Assembly: GCA_947088345.1 (NCBI GenBank)
Contig: CAMUGE010000004.1
Span: 49,418-113,417 of the forward strand
Reading direction: 5' to 3'
Length of the DNA: 64,000 bases
Source of the DNA: an uncultured Roseburia sp.
Lineage (GTDB): Bacteria > Bacillota > Clostridia > Lachnospirales > Lachnospiraceae
Shown here: positions 33,753 to 42,319 of the stretch, in pieces
Position numbering within the stretch: position 1 is the first letter of the stretch
Layout of the letters: every line of letters begins with the position of its first letter
The notes under the pieces: generated by a model
Database searches by the model: none
Seen by the model: the letters and a program-made list of their open reading frames with translations, nothing else
Told to the model about the DNA's origin: nothing
Translations under genes and position numbers: made by a program

Positions 33753-35771
33753 ATGAAAACAGACAAAATACTTTTCGGAGCCGCATACTATTCTGAATAT
33801 CTTCCCTGTGACCGCGTGGAAAAGGACATGGAACTGATGGAAAAGGCCGGCATGAATACAATCCGGATTGCGGAATCCACCTGGAGCACGTTAGAACCGC
33901 GGGACGGCGTGTTCGATTTTACACATCTTGACCGAATGCTTGAAGCTGCAGCAAAACACAATATTTCTGTCATTATCGGAACGCCCACCTATGCCGTGCC
34001 GACATGGCTCGTCACAAAATACCCCGACCTGCTCGCCGTAACCAAAAACGGGCGGGAACTATACGGTCACCGCCAGAATATGGATATCACGCACCCCGGC
34101 TATTTAAAGCACGCCAAACGCATGATCACTGCACTGATGGAACATATCAGAGACATTCCTCACATCATAGGTTTTCAGCTGGACAACGAGACAAAAAGTT
34201 ACGGAACAGCAGGGCCGCGCGTACAGCAGATGTTTGTCGACTATTTAAAGTCAGAATTTTCCGATCTTGACGAATTAAACCGTGTGTTCGGTCTGGACTA
34301 CTGGAGCAACCGCATTAACGCATGGGAAGATTTTCCTGACGTGCGGGGCACAATTAACCAGAGTCTCTCGGCAGAATTTAAAAAATTCCAGCGCCTGCTT
34401 GTCACAACCTTTTTAAACTGGCAGTCTGACATTATTGAAACCTATAAAAGAGACGACCAGTTTATCACACAAAATTTCGACTTTGGATGGACCACGCATT
34501 CTTACGGATACCAGCCGGAAGTCAATCAATTTGAAGCTGCCAGATGCCTGACCGTCGCAGGGTGTGATATCTACCATCCGTCGCAGGACGACCTTACCGG
34601 AGCGGAAGTTACGGTCTGCGGCAATATTGCGCGCGGCTTAAAACATGACAATTATCTGATTCTTGAAACGCAGGCACAGGGAAATCCCCAGTGGCTGCCC
34701 TATCCAAGACAGCTTCGGCTTCTGGCCTACAGCCATATCTCAAACGGCTCCAACAGCGTCATGTACTGGCACTGGCATTCTATACATAATGCGATTGAAA
34801 GTTACTGGAAAGGTGTGCTCTCACATGATTTTTCAGAAAACGAGACCTATCTGGAGAGCTGCTGTATCGGCGAGGAACTAAAGCGCATTGGCGACCGGCT
34901 GAAAAACATCCGAAAAGAAAACCGCGTTGCCGTTATGCTTGACAATGCATCCTTAAGCGGCCTCACCGAATTTCCGGTCGGTTCTCTCGGGGAACACAGC
35001 TACAACCGGATTCTGCGCTGGCTTTGCGACGCCATGTACCGCATGAATCTTGAGTTTGACATAATATCATCCGACGAACGCAGCTTTGGCAATTATCGCT
35101 GTCTCGTAGTACCGGCGCTCTACAGCGCTGACGATGATCTGCTGAATGCGCTGACGGACTTCGTAAGAAACGGCGGACACCTGATCGCAACATTCCGCAG
35201 TGCATTTTCAGACGAACATCTGAAGATTTACCATGACACACAGCCTCACATTCTGAACAAGTGTCTTGGCCTCCACTACGATCAGTTTACTATCCCCAAA
35301 GACGTGCGCGTTGTCTCCCGCCCCACTGACGCCGAAACGGAACTTTCGGCTGTGGCGCACGAATGGATGGAACTTTGTCTTTGCGACTTTGCCTCGCCTG
35401 TCGCAATTTACGACCATCCCGCCTGGAACCGCTATGCGGCTGCGGCAAAAAATAAATTCGGAAAAGGTTCGTCACTTTATTTCGGGGCGTTTTTTGAAGG
35501 GCCTCTGTTTGAAAAGATTTTGAGCGACTATCTGAAAGAAGTGTGCGTCTTAGAACCATGGCATGAAAAAATTCATTTCCCGATCATTATCAAGCGCGGA
35601 AAAAACGATTTTGGCAGAATGCTCTGCTATTATTTCAATTATTCGGGAACCGAACAAACTGTTTCTCATATTGAAAATGACGGAACGGAACTTCTTAGCG
35701 GCAAGCTGGTATCAGAGGGTGATCGGATTACGATTTCACCATGGAATGTAAAGATTATAGAATGTATGTAA
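33753..35771 (+). CDS. GH42 beta-galactosidase
   Basis: The 672-residue protein has no signal peptide. The GH42 barrel shows GAAYYSEYLPCDRVEKDMEL, AESTWSTLEPRDGVFDF, the acid/base glutamate in IIGFQLDNETKSYG and the nucleophile in LILETQAQGNPQW near residue 305. A trimerisation (class I glutamine amidotransferase-like) domain (CLVVPALYSADDDLLNALTD, GGHLIATFRSAF) and a short C-terminal beta domain follow. It hydrolyses terminal beta-galactosides in the cytoplasm and complements the GH2 and GH53 enzymes across the LacI gene, but has its own promoter and no visible TTGCGCAA operator. Confidence 0.93.
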   Translation: MKTDKILFGAAYYSEYLPCDRVEKDMELMEKAGMNTIRIAESTWSTLEPRDGVFDFTHLDRMLEAAAKHNISVIIGTPTYAVPTWLVTKYPDLLAVTKNGRELYGHRQNMDITHPGYLKHAKRMITALMEHIRDIPHIIGFQLDNETKSYGTAGPRVQQMFVDYLKSEFSDLDELNRVFGLDYWSNRINAWEDFPDVRGTINQSLSAEFKKFQRLLVTTFLNWQSDIIETYKRDDQFITQNFDFGWTTHSYGYQPEVNQFEAARCLTVAGCDIYHPSQDDLTGAEVTVCGNIARGLKHDNYLILETQAQGNPQWLPYPRQLRLLAYSHISNGSNSVMYWHWHSIHNAIESYWKGVLSHDFSENETYLESCCIGEELKRIGDRLKNIRKENRVAVMLDNASLSGLTEFPVGSLGEHSYNRILRWLCDAMYRMNLEFDIISSDERSFGNYRCLVVPALYSADDDLLNALTDFVRNGGHLIATFRSAFSDEHLKIYHDTQPHILNKCLGLHYDQFTIPKDVRVVSRPTDAETELSAVAHEWMELCLCDFASPVAIYDHPAWNRYAAAAKNKFGKGSSLYFGAFFEGPLFEKILSDYLKEVCVLEPWHEKIHFPIIIKRGKNDFGRMLCYYFNYSGTEQTVSHIENDGTELLSGKLVSEGDRITISPWNVKIIECM

Positions 35772-35775
35772 AAAT

Positions 35776-35873
35776 GGGGCTGTCGCACTAAGCATAGTAC
35801 ATACAATATATAGTATAGATAAAAGTTTTGAATAACTAAATTTTGTATCACTGTTTCTTAGTGCGACAGCCCC
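35776..35873. mobile_element. 98-bp MITE-like element with perfect 17-bp terminal inverted repeats
   Basis: GGGGCTGTCGCACTAAG (35776-35792) is mirrored exactly by CTTAGTGCGACAGCCCC (35857-35873). The 64-nt centre is AT-rich and non-coding. Ends of the GGGGCTGTCGCA type resemble the ends of known insertion sequences (an IS1182-like comparison is a memory-based guess). No target duplication is obvious. It sits exactly at the border between the GH42 gene and the AT-rich island and could also act as a terminator for both converging transcripts. Confidence 0.75.
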
Positions 35874-35885
35874 GACATTATATTT

Positions 35886-36702
35886 TTAACTGATTCTTGG
35901 TACATTCAGAATTTCTTTCAGTATATCCTTTTGACTCATTCCTTTAAATTTATTGGAAAACAAAAAATTCAGGCTAAGACTTAATCTGTCAACTGCAATG
36001 ATAGATGCATTTTTACATAATATGTATGCATACTTTGAGAAATAATTTGATGTAATAAAACATGGCACTACCGGTGTAAACGCATCTATCTTCAAATTAC
36101 TGTATATAACTTTATCACCTTTCTCATTTCTCTTTTTGGCAAAATTATTAGCTCTTAATAAATAAACCGAACCTGCTAATTCTCTAATTTCACTTGTCTC
36201 CACACTTTGGTTAGTATAATGCTTTGCCTGACCAATCACATATAATAAATTACTATTCTGCTCTTCTGCAGTTAAACATTGCACATATTTTTTCTATCCA
36301 ACAAAATCTATTCCCTGGTCATGTGAACGTTGTGTCGCGTTTACTGATTCACACTTAACAATTTCCTTTAAGAATAATGCACAAAGCTTTTCAAAGCCAT
36401 CGGCTGAAATCTGCTCAATTACTTTCGTAATATTAACCAAATCATCCTTATAATGAGAATCCAGCGAATAAAACAAAGTATCTGTATCTATTTTAAAAAG
36501 ATTATAATTATAATTTTCTTTTACTGTTTCAAAAAATACACTAATATCTTCTGCTAATTTAAAAATCTCACCTATATCTGCTTTATCGTAAATCTTTTCA
36601 TACAATGTATATACATCATTGATCTGGTCAGAAAATACAACTAATTTTTCAATTGTTTCTCTAAATTTTTTTCTTTTTCGTAGAAATAACTCATATCTTC
36701 AT
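35886..36702 (-). pseudogene. Mrr-like PD-(D/E)xK restriction endonuclease, interrupted
   Basis: Two same-frame pieces, 36605-36297 and 36293-35886, are split by a single TAG at 36296-36294. Together they read DGFEKLCALFLKEIVKC, SHDQGIDFVG-(stop)-KKYVQCL and YVIGQAKHYTNQSVETSEIR. This is the Mrr-type nuclease core with D in DQGID and K in QAK. Upstream the coding frame continues to about 36690 (FRETIEKLVVFSDQINDVY) but no in-frame ATG exists. The ATG at 36702 with GAGGAG upstream is one nucleotide out of frame, and a run of seven A near 36674 is another possible slip point. The gene therefore looks doubly damaged, or is recoded. The base composition is far more AT-rich than the flanks. Confidence 0.75.
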
Positions 36703-36720
36703 TCGTAACTCCTCGTATTT

Positions 36721-37791
36721 TTACATGATAAGTTTCCTGATCATTTCTTTTTGATTATCCATTTTTCTTAATATATCATTGATTATTATTTTATCTTCAT
36801 CTGTGAGCTCCGTTAATGTTCCCAAATTAAGTTTACTTAAAATACTAAGCATTTGCTTTAATCTATTTTTAAATCCTTCTTTTGAATATAACTGACTTTC
36901 CTCTAATGCCACACCTACGTTTCTACTTTCTTCCAGTTTGTTCAGCGCCTCCTCATCCATGATAAATTTTACAAGCATCCGTATTTCATCCCGTTTTGTA
37001 ATGATAGCCTCTATTCTCTCGCCACTATCATTTTCACATGGAACAAGCTACGAAAAAAGCCTTCTCATATTCATTTTATTCGTAAATGCATTCAAATCCG
37101 CATCCCATCCCAACCATTGGTCTCTGATCTCCGCTTTTCCCATTATTTCATAGAAGATGGATGACAGTCTGCCTGGTGCAAACTCATCCCCATAATCCGG
37201 ATCATTTCTAAATATCTCCAATGCATAATACGTATTAAGTCTTCTTTTTACTTTTAAAGGCGTTAAACCCAAACTTTCGGATATTTCCCTGATTGTCATT
37301 TTATACTTTCTTATCAGGTTCGAGATCAGCTCGGACTGCTCATAATCTCCCCATTCCTTAATACCACTGACATGACGCAACCCCATTAAAATTTCATAAT
37401 CCCTGTCGTTAACATCATATAGAACAACATCCATATTTTTGAAAATATCAGGATCTAACTTCCCAATATCCATTCCATCCTCATATAAATTCTTTAAAAC
37501 CTTTAATGTTGCGACTCTTCGGTTTCCCTCCACCACGATATATAAATCCTTATTTTCTACTTTTCTGACAATAATATTATCAATATTAAGATATCCGTTC
37601 TCTTTAAAACTGTTTAATAAATCTTTTATGTTAACAGAATTTTCCCCCCGTAACATTTTTAAAACGCGTTTTTGAACCAGCACATTAGCTGCATTTTTAT
37701 CCTCTTCGTATCTATAATTTTCTTCACCTCTAAGCCTGTAATTATTAGGATCAAGCAGTAATTTCTCAATAGAAACCTGTACCATATTCAT
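36721..37791 (-). pseudogene. ParB/Srx-domain protein interrupted by an in-frame TAG
   Basis: From the ATG at 37791 (AGAGGAG upstream) the frame encodes 247 residues to a TAG at 37050-37048, then continues without another stop to a TAA at 36723-36721. With the TAG read through it would be about 356 residues. Residues 1-130 carry the ParB N-terminal fold (SIEKLLLDPNNYRL, IVVEGNRRVATLKVLKNL). Residues 165-200 form a helix-turn-helix (YKMTIREISESLGLTPLKVK). After the TAG, LVPCENDSGERIEAIITK continues the same protein logically. It is followed closely by the Mrr-like gene. ParB-domain proteins paired with nucleases occur in restriction-type defence, but this pair is not one I can name. Confidence 0.75.
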
Positions 37792-37817
37792 AATCTCTCC
37801 TCTTTTCAATTATTTTT

Positions 37818-37883
37818 TTGTACCATATCTACTCTATTTTTGTGATGTATAAACAATGGTATGATTTATCAATTATTGTACCA
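37818..37883. promoter_or_regulatory. Repeated TTGTACCA boxes upstream of the ParB-like gene
   Basis: TTGTACCA occurs at 37818-37825 and 37876-37883, with an inverted partial copy TGGTA at 37857-37861 between them. They flank a weak minus-strand promoter-like region (TTGATA..TATACA). They may be operator sites for the HTH-containing ParB-like protein; this is inferred. Confidence 0.4.
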
Positions 37884-38245
37884 CTTTTTATCATAAAATA
37901 CCGCTACTAAAAGTCTTACACGGCTCTTATCCAACAATAATTCAAAAGATTACCTAAATACTAGCCAGACTGTTTTCCAAATATATTATGTATTATAACA
38001 TTTTTTTCCTTTGTATCAAATAATATTTACGAATCGAATCCATCAAATCGCGCATAAGAAACTTTCAAAAACGTATTTTTTCTTTAAACATCTATAAGTC
38101 CCCTGTAAAGAGAGATGCTTACTGGAAAAAGAACTGCGAGCGCTGGCGCTTTAGAGACAAACTACCTTTCGCACAAGTGCGCATGATATTTCAGGAAAGT
38201 CATAACCCTTAACACTACACAGAAATAAGGTCTTTCTATCACATG
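37884..38245. other. Gene-free AT-rich stretch
   Basis: No credible coding region, RNA gene or promoter was found. A few small hairpins are present (GCACaaGTGC near 38177, GCGAGCGCTGGCGCT near 38139). It may contain decayed DNA of the accessory island. Confidence 0.5.
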
Positions 38246-38291
38246 AAAAAACGGCGCTTCCATTCTCCCGCTTAGGAAATAGGAAACGCCG
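38246..38291 (-). terminator. Rho-independent terminator of the L,D-transpeptidase gene
   Basis: GGAAACGCCG (38282-38291) pairs with CGGCGCTTCC (38252-38261) with one G-U pair, followed on the minus strand by TTTTTT. Confidence 0.8.
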
Positions 38292-38386
38292 CCTCCGCGT
38301 ATTATTCAGTCTTCAGTATAATATCATGTCTGTTCTTGTACGTCTTTTCACCGACTGTTGCTCCGTTACACCCGTTATTCTATCAC

Positions 38387-40225
38387 TTATCCAGGCTGCT
38401 GTTGGTCTGTTGGCTGCTGTTGTTGGTCCGCCGGCTGCTGCGGCTGCTGATCTGCCGGCTGCGGCGGCTGGTCTGCCGGCTGCTGTTGTTGGTCTGCCGG
38501 CTGCTGCGGTTGCTGGTCTGCCGGCTGCTGTTGTTGGTCTGCCGGCTGCTGCGGCGGCTGGTCTGCCGGCTGCTGTTGTTGGTCCGCCGGTGCATCCCAT
38601 GGAATTATGCCTTTCAACTGCATCAGATATCGCTCTGCAGACGTCAGTATTCCGTAATTGCCGACCTGCGCTTTCTCCTCCTCGGTCAGCGCATCGTACA
38701 TCCCCCGGGCCTGTGCAATCACACCCTCGCTTTCCTGCGTTACAGAACCGATAGAGTTGATCAGTGCGATCACCTGGCTTACCTTGGACGATTCCTGCGG
38801 CACTTCCATCTCGCTCTCTTTTCCCGGCTCAATATAAGCAATCACGGCATACCCTTTGTCAATATTTTCATAGATCTTCTCTGCCGCCGAATAAGGCAGG
38901 TTTACGCACCCGTGAGATCCGTTTGTTTTAAAAATGCTGCCGCCGAAGCTCTTGCGCCATGTGGCGTCATGCATACCGATGTTTCCGTTAAAAGGCATCC
39001 AGAATTTTACGGGCGTCGCATAGCCCTCCCCGCGCAACGTCGCGTCAAGCGTCTTGTAAGTCAGCGGAAACATCCCCGGCGGCGTCACATAGCCTTTTGA
39101 GAGATTGCCTGAAACAAAATCGCTCTCCACCACCATTTTACCGTCCTTGTACAGATACAGATGCTGCGCGCTTAAATTTATCTCCACATAAGAATCCCCA
39201 TAGTCGGTATCCCCGTGACTATTGGCTCTCTGAGAATAGACCGGCTCGCGCGTAACGGGTTTTTTGCCCTTTAAATCCTCCAGAATCTGGGCAGCCTCTC
39301 CCTCCTTGTCAATTTTCCATCCATAAACACAGTTTTCAATGGTAACTGTCTCCCCCGCTGTCGTCTTAAACTCTTTTTTTCGGTATGCGGTGTTGTATTT
39401 CTTTGCCAGTGAGCTTACATACTCCGCCACAGCTTCCTCGTCGACAGAAACTTTTCCGTTGTCGAAAGACAGCCATGTGTGGATGACATCTTTGTTGACT
39501 ACTTCCGTCTTTTCCACCAGGTCGTATGTAATTTCCGCCTCCAGATATGCATTCATCGAATCAATCTGCGAAAGCAGTCCCTGATCGTCGCTTTCCACAG
39601 AAGGATTGAGATAGCATCCGCTCTGGTCGAGGTCCAGTTCTTCTGCCAGAACATTGATCGCATTGCCGACTGCCTCCCGAAACGCCTGCATATCAATTGT
39701 TGTCCCATAATCGGCGGGAACAGGTTCATACCCGACTCCCTCGATATAATCGGAACAATATGCGTCCACCGGACTGCGCTGATTTTCTTTCTGCGTACAC
39801 GAGAGCATACTTAATACCTCGTCCAGCGCGTTTTCATCATAAGTAACGGCATTTTCAAGTTCGAGCTGATCCGGCCGGATCAATTTCATAATCCATGCAA
39901 AACCGTTTTGTTCTTTTAAAAGCCTCTCCAGTTCTCCGTCAAAGACAGGTGCGATTGCAACCGCATCCCCACTGATTGTCTCGCTTTTATCATCCCTCTC
40001 TATCAGCCGTAATTCATAAGCGCCGATTTCCTTACGTATCTTATCTTCCACACCCGACACACTGCTGCCTCCGACATCAATTCCGTCGATTGTTGTTCCA
40101 AAACAGAAATGGTTATTAAAATATACTGCCAGGCCAACATACGCAATCAGCAGAACCAACAATACCGCCATAAAAATCAGCGCCGCCGGTTTTCCCTTTT
40201 TCTTTGTCTGCTTTGTATTGTCCAT
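38387..40225 (-). CDS. L,D-transpeptidase (YkuD) with peptidoglycan-binding domain and Gln/Pro repeat tail
   Basis: The protein has 612 residues from the ATG at 40225 (AGAGGAG 6 nt upstream). Residues 1-35 hold a Lys-rich start and one membrane anchor (AALIFMAVLLVLLIAYVGLA). Residues 45-330 form the PG_binding_4-type region typical of Clostridial L,D-transpeptidases. The YkuD catalytic domain near 340-470 has IGMHDATW and the active-site SHGCVNLPYSAAEK. A helical spacer (TEEEKAQVGNYGILTSAERY) leads to a 60-residue tail of PADQQ/PADQP repeats. It makes 3-3 or lipoprotein crosslinks in peptidoglycan outside the membrane. The tail may span or bind the wall. Confidence 0.9.
   Translation of the reverse strand: MDNTKQTKKKGKPAALIFMAVLLVLLIAYVGLAVYFNNHFCFGTTIDGIDVGGSSVSGVEDKIRKEIGAYELRLIERDDKSETISGDAVAIAPVFDGELERLLKEQNGFAWIMKLIRPDQLELENAVTYDENALDEVLSMLSCTQKENQRSPVDAYCSDYIEGVGYEPVPADYGTTIDMQAFREAVGNAINVLAEELDLDQSGCYLNPSVESDDQGLLSQIDSMNAYLEAEITYDLVEKTEVVNKDVIHTWLSFDNGKVSVDEEAVAEYVSSLAKKYNTAYRKKEFKTTAGETVTIENCVYGWKIDKEGEAAQILEDLKGKKPVTREPVYSQRANSHGDTDYGDSYVEINLSAQHLYLYKDGKMVVESDFVSGNLSKGYVTPPGMFPLTYKTLDATLRGEGYATPVKFWMPFNGNIGMHDATWRKSFGGSIFKTNGSHGCVNLPYSAAEKIYENIDKGYAVIAYIEPGKESEMEVPQESSKVSQVIALINSIGSVTQESEGVIAQARGMYDALTEEEKAQVGNYGILTSAERYLMQLKGIIPWDAPADQQQQPADQPPQQPADQQQQPADQQPQQPADQQQQPADQPPQPADQQPQQPADQQQQPTDQQQPG
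38395..38590. repeat. Short tandem repeats coding for the Gln/Pro tail
   Basis: About eight units of 21-27 nt built on GGCTGCTGTTGTTGGTCTGCC-like modules encode PADQQ(QQ/PQ) on the minus strand. Such coding repeats tend to vary in number between strains. They also create long spurious frames on the plus strand. Confidence 0.85.
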
Positions 40226-40267
40226 CTCATTCTCCTCTTTCATAATTCTAAAAATGCATACTGTTTT

Positions 40268-40297
40268 ATTATATAAATGCTCTCTGCTGTTTGTCAA
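40268..40297 (-). promoter_or_regulatory. Sigma-A promoter for the L,D-transpeptidase gene
   Basis: Minus strand TTGACA (40297-40292), 18-nt spacer, TATAAT (40273-40268). Confidence 0.75.
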
Positions 40298-40479
40298 CCA
40301 TTCCCATTTTTTGTAATAGATTTTTAAAAAATTCGTAATTTAAAAGATCTCATTACAATTTTATTTACATATTTAAATTTAAAGCATCTATGTTCCGTTT
40401 TAATTGTACAAAAAAATTGCTGCATCAGCCGCATTTTCTTAAAAAGTAACTAATAATTCTTAAGAAAAGCGCAAGGTCA

Positions 40480-40508
40480 TTGTTTCCGAAAAATGTGTGT
40501 GCTATAAT
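40480..40508 (+). promoter_or_regulatory. Sigma-A promoter for the PAP2 gene
   Basis: TTGTTT (40480-40485), 17-nt spacer, TATAAT (40503-40508) with a TGC extension. With the divergent promoter at 40268 this explains the gap 40226-40542, which is otherwise AT-rich and empty. Confidence 0.7.
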
Positions 40509-40542
40509 CGCGATAGCAAAAAGAAAGGTACGGACAAACATC

Positions 40543-41238
40543 ATGAAAGCAAACGCAAAGAAAACAATCAGCACTCTTGCCGAACGAAACAAACATATTC
40601 TCCTGATGGCATATTTTTTATTATATTTTCCGTGGTTTGCGCATTTGGAGAGGACTGTGACAAACCACTTCCATGTCATACATGTTGCTCTGGACGACTA
40701 TATTCCTTTCTGCGAATATTTCGTGATTCCTTATCTGCTCTGGTTTTTCTACGTCGCATGGGGAATCCTGTATTTTTTCCGAAACAACAAGGAGGAATAT
40801 TTCCGGCTGTGCACTGTACTGTTTACCGGAATGACCGTCTTTTTGATCATCTCGACAATCTATCCAAACGGCCACTATCTGCGCCCGACGGAATTTGAAC
40901 GGCAAAACATTTTTACGGCGCTTGTCGGTATGCTCTATGCAACGGATACGCCGACAAACCTGTTTCCGAGTATTCACGTGTTTAATTCAATCGCCGTCAA
41001 TATGGCTGTATGGCACTCCGGAAATTTCAGACACAAAAAGGCTGTTCGTTTTTGCTCTGCAATTTTAATGATAAGCATTATCCTATCGACAATGTTTTTA
41101 AAACAGCATTCTGTGTTTGATGTTGTAACCGGCATAGCGCTGGCCGTGTTTATGTATACGATCGTCTATAACCGGAAACCGACGGCTGTGCCGCTTTTGC
41201 AGAAAAAGTTAAGGCGTGGAAAACTGCGCCGCATTTAA
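40543..41238 (+). CDS. PAP2-superfamily membrane phosphatase
   Basis: The protein has 231 residues from the ATG at 40543 (GAAAGG about 15 nt upstream is a weak fit). Six hydrophobic segments are seen. The PAP2 signature is split as usual: NLFPSIHVFNSIAVNMAVW near residue 145 (PSxH) and LKQHSVFDVVTGIALAV near 190 (H...D). The first motif (KxxxxxxRP) is only partly present as HYLRPTEFERQ. Such proteins remove phosphate from lipid or undecaprenyl pyrophosphates, or make inositol-type lipids. It is a single-gene unit with its own promoter and terminator. Confidence 0.8.
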   Translation: MKANAKKTISTLAERNKHILLMAYFLLYFPWFAHLERTVTNHFHVIHVALDDYIPFCEYFVIPYLLWFFYVAWGILYFFRNNKEEYFRLCTVLFTGMTVFLIISTIYPNGHYLRPTEFERQNIFTALVGMLYATDTPTNLFPSIHVFNSIAVNMAVWHSGNFRHKKAVRFCSAILMISIILSTMFLKQHSVFDVVTGIALAVFMYTIVYNRKPTAVPLLQKKLRRGKLRRI

Positions 41239-41272
41239 AATAACGCGAAAAGCTCGTAATCATTACAAAACT

Positions 41273-41316
41273 AAGTGTAAAGTCTATCAAGTTGAGAAAG
41301 ACTTTACACTTTTTTC
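41273..41316 (+). terminator. Rho-independent terminator of the PAP2 gene
   Basis: AAGTGTAAAGTCT (41273-41285) pairs perfectly with AGACTTTACACTT (41299-41311), followed by TTTTTC. Confidence 0.9.
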
Positions 41317-41329
41317 TTTTGAGAAGTAA

Positions 41330-41470
41330 ATAATCTATGACGCACTGTATCATGCCAATTTAAGGCTGATAAAACGATATTATGAAGTTCAGATGGAACA
41401 ATCGAAACAGCTCTGCAAAGATCCGTATTATCACAGAAATTCAGCGTTTCGAGGTTTCAGACAAACGTAA
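41330..41470 (+). other. Possible remnant of a protein-coding gene
   Basis: A 46-codon open frame without a start codon reads YDALYHANLRLIKRYYEVQM then EQSKQLCKDPYYHRNSAFRG and ends in TAA. The composition is protein-like, but there is no promoter, ribosome binding site or N-terminus. It could be the tail of a lost gene. The rest of the gap 41239-41557 holds two terminators and nothing else. Confidence 0.3.
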
Positions 41471-41475
41471 CAGGC

Positions 41476-41513
41476 CAAAAAATCCGGGCGCACTCTTTGA
41501 ATGTGCGCCCGGA
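41476..41513 (-). terminator. Rho-independent terminator of the ABC exporter operon
   Basis: TCCGGGCGCAC (41483-41493) pairs with GTGCGCCCGGA (41503-41513), followed on the minus strand by TTTTTT. Confidence 0.85.
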
Positions 41514-41557
41514 CTATATTTTACCATTATGTCCAGACCGTTTACGAATTTATGCTG

Positions 41558-42319
41558 TCACAACTGTTTTCGGTCAAAACAGACGACTGCTAATATGATA
41601 CACAGAAAACTCACAAAAACTGCAGCCGTTGCACTGACAGCATAATCGCACACAGAAGTTACTCCCTGCAGTAGAGACATTCCATCCAGAAATCTGATTG
41701 GGAGAAACCTGCCAAATTTCGGAAACAGACTCAGTAGATAGACGCCCAGAGCAATCGCGCCTGTTCCTGCAAGTACCTGTGCGCCGCTCTGCGCCACGGC
41801 AGAAAACAGCAGAACAAATGACGTTATCCAGATTCCGAACAGCCAGGCCAGCGCTGCGGCAAAATAAAGATGATTTGCGGCTTTATTATCCCAAATATAC
41901 GCATTGTATCCGCAGGTAATGCCAAAACAGAGCCAATACATTACCGTCCACAAAGCAACGATCACCAGCGATTTTGCCAGCACAATGTTCCGGCGGGTCA
42001 GCCCTCTTGTTACGACAGGAATCAGCGTTCCCTTTTGATATTCTGTTGTAAAACTGCCGCTCGTAAGCAGAATAAAAAAAACCATGCCCAGAGGAAAATT
42101 TTTATAAAACTGCGCCCAGGAACTCATGGCGTCAACCGTCACAGCTGCGGCGGCAATGCCTGCGTCCGCAAGCGATTCAGACAGCGTTTCCACAAGCCAG
42201 GGTGTGAGTTTTGCCAAAGCCGGATTCATAATTCCCAACAGTGAAAATAGCAAAAACAGCACCAAAAGGCGCCCGCTCCGACACAATTCCATCCATTCTT
42301 TTTTCATAAACGCCGTCAT
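41558..42319 (-). CDS. ABC-2 type transporter permease
   Basis: A 253-residue protein with six hydrophobic segments (LLVLFLLFSLLGIMNPALAK, GMVFFILLTSGSFTTEYQKG, SLVIVALWTVMYWLCFGITC and others). The TEYQKGTLIPVVTRGLTRRN loop is typical of ABC-2 exporters. It overlaps the ATPase gene by 4 nt. The two form a simple exporter, as in drug, bacitracin or peptide efflux. The substrate is unknown. Confidence 0.85.
   Translation of the reverse strand: MTAFMKKEWMELCRSGRLLVLFLLFSLLGIMNPALAKLTPWLVETLSESLADAGIAAAAVTVDAMSSWAQFYKNFPLGMVFFILLTSGSFTTEYQKGTLIPVVTRGLTRRNIVLAKSLVIVALWTVMYWLCFGITCGYNAYIWDNKAANHLYFAAALAWLFGIWITSFVLLFSAVAQSGAQVLAGTGAIALGVYLLSLFPKFGRFLPIRFLDGMSLLQGVTSVCDYAVSATAAVFVSFLCIILAVVCFDRKQL

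Noticed and set aside
38395-38590. Possible CRISPR-like array
   Set aside because: The repeats are contiguous, of variable length, and lie in a coding frame; there are no spacers.
38326-39100. Long plus-strand frames rich in Leu, Val, Ala and Gly
   Set aside because: They are created by the tandem repeat coding for the Gln/Pro tail of the L,D-transpeptidase on the other strand; no ribosome binding site and extreme composition.
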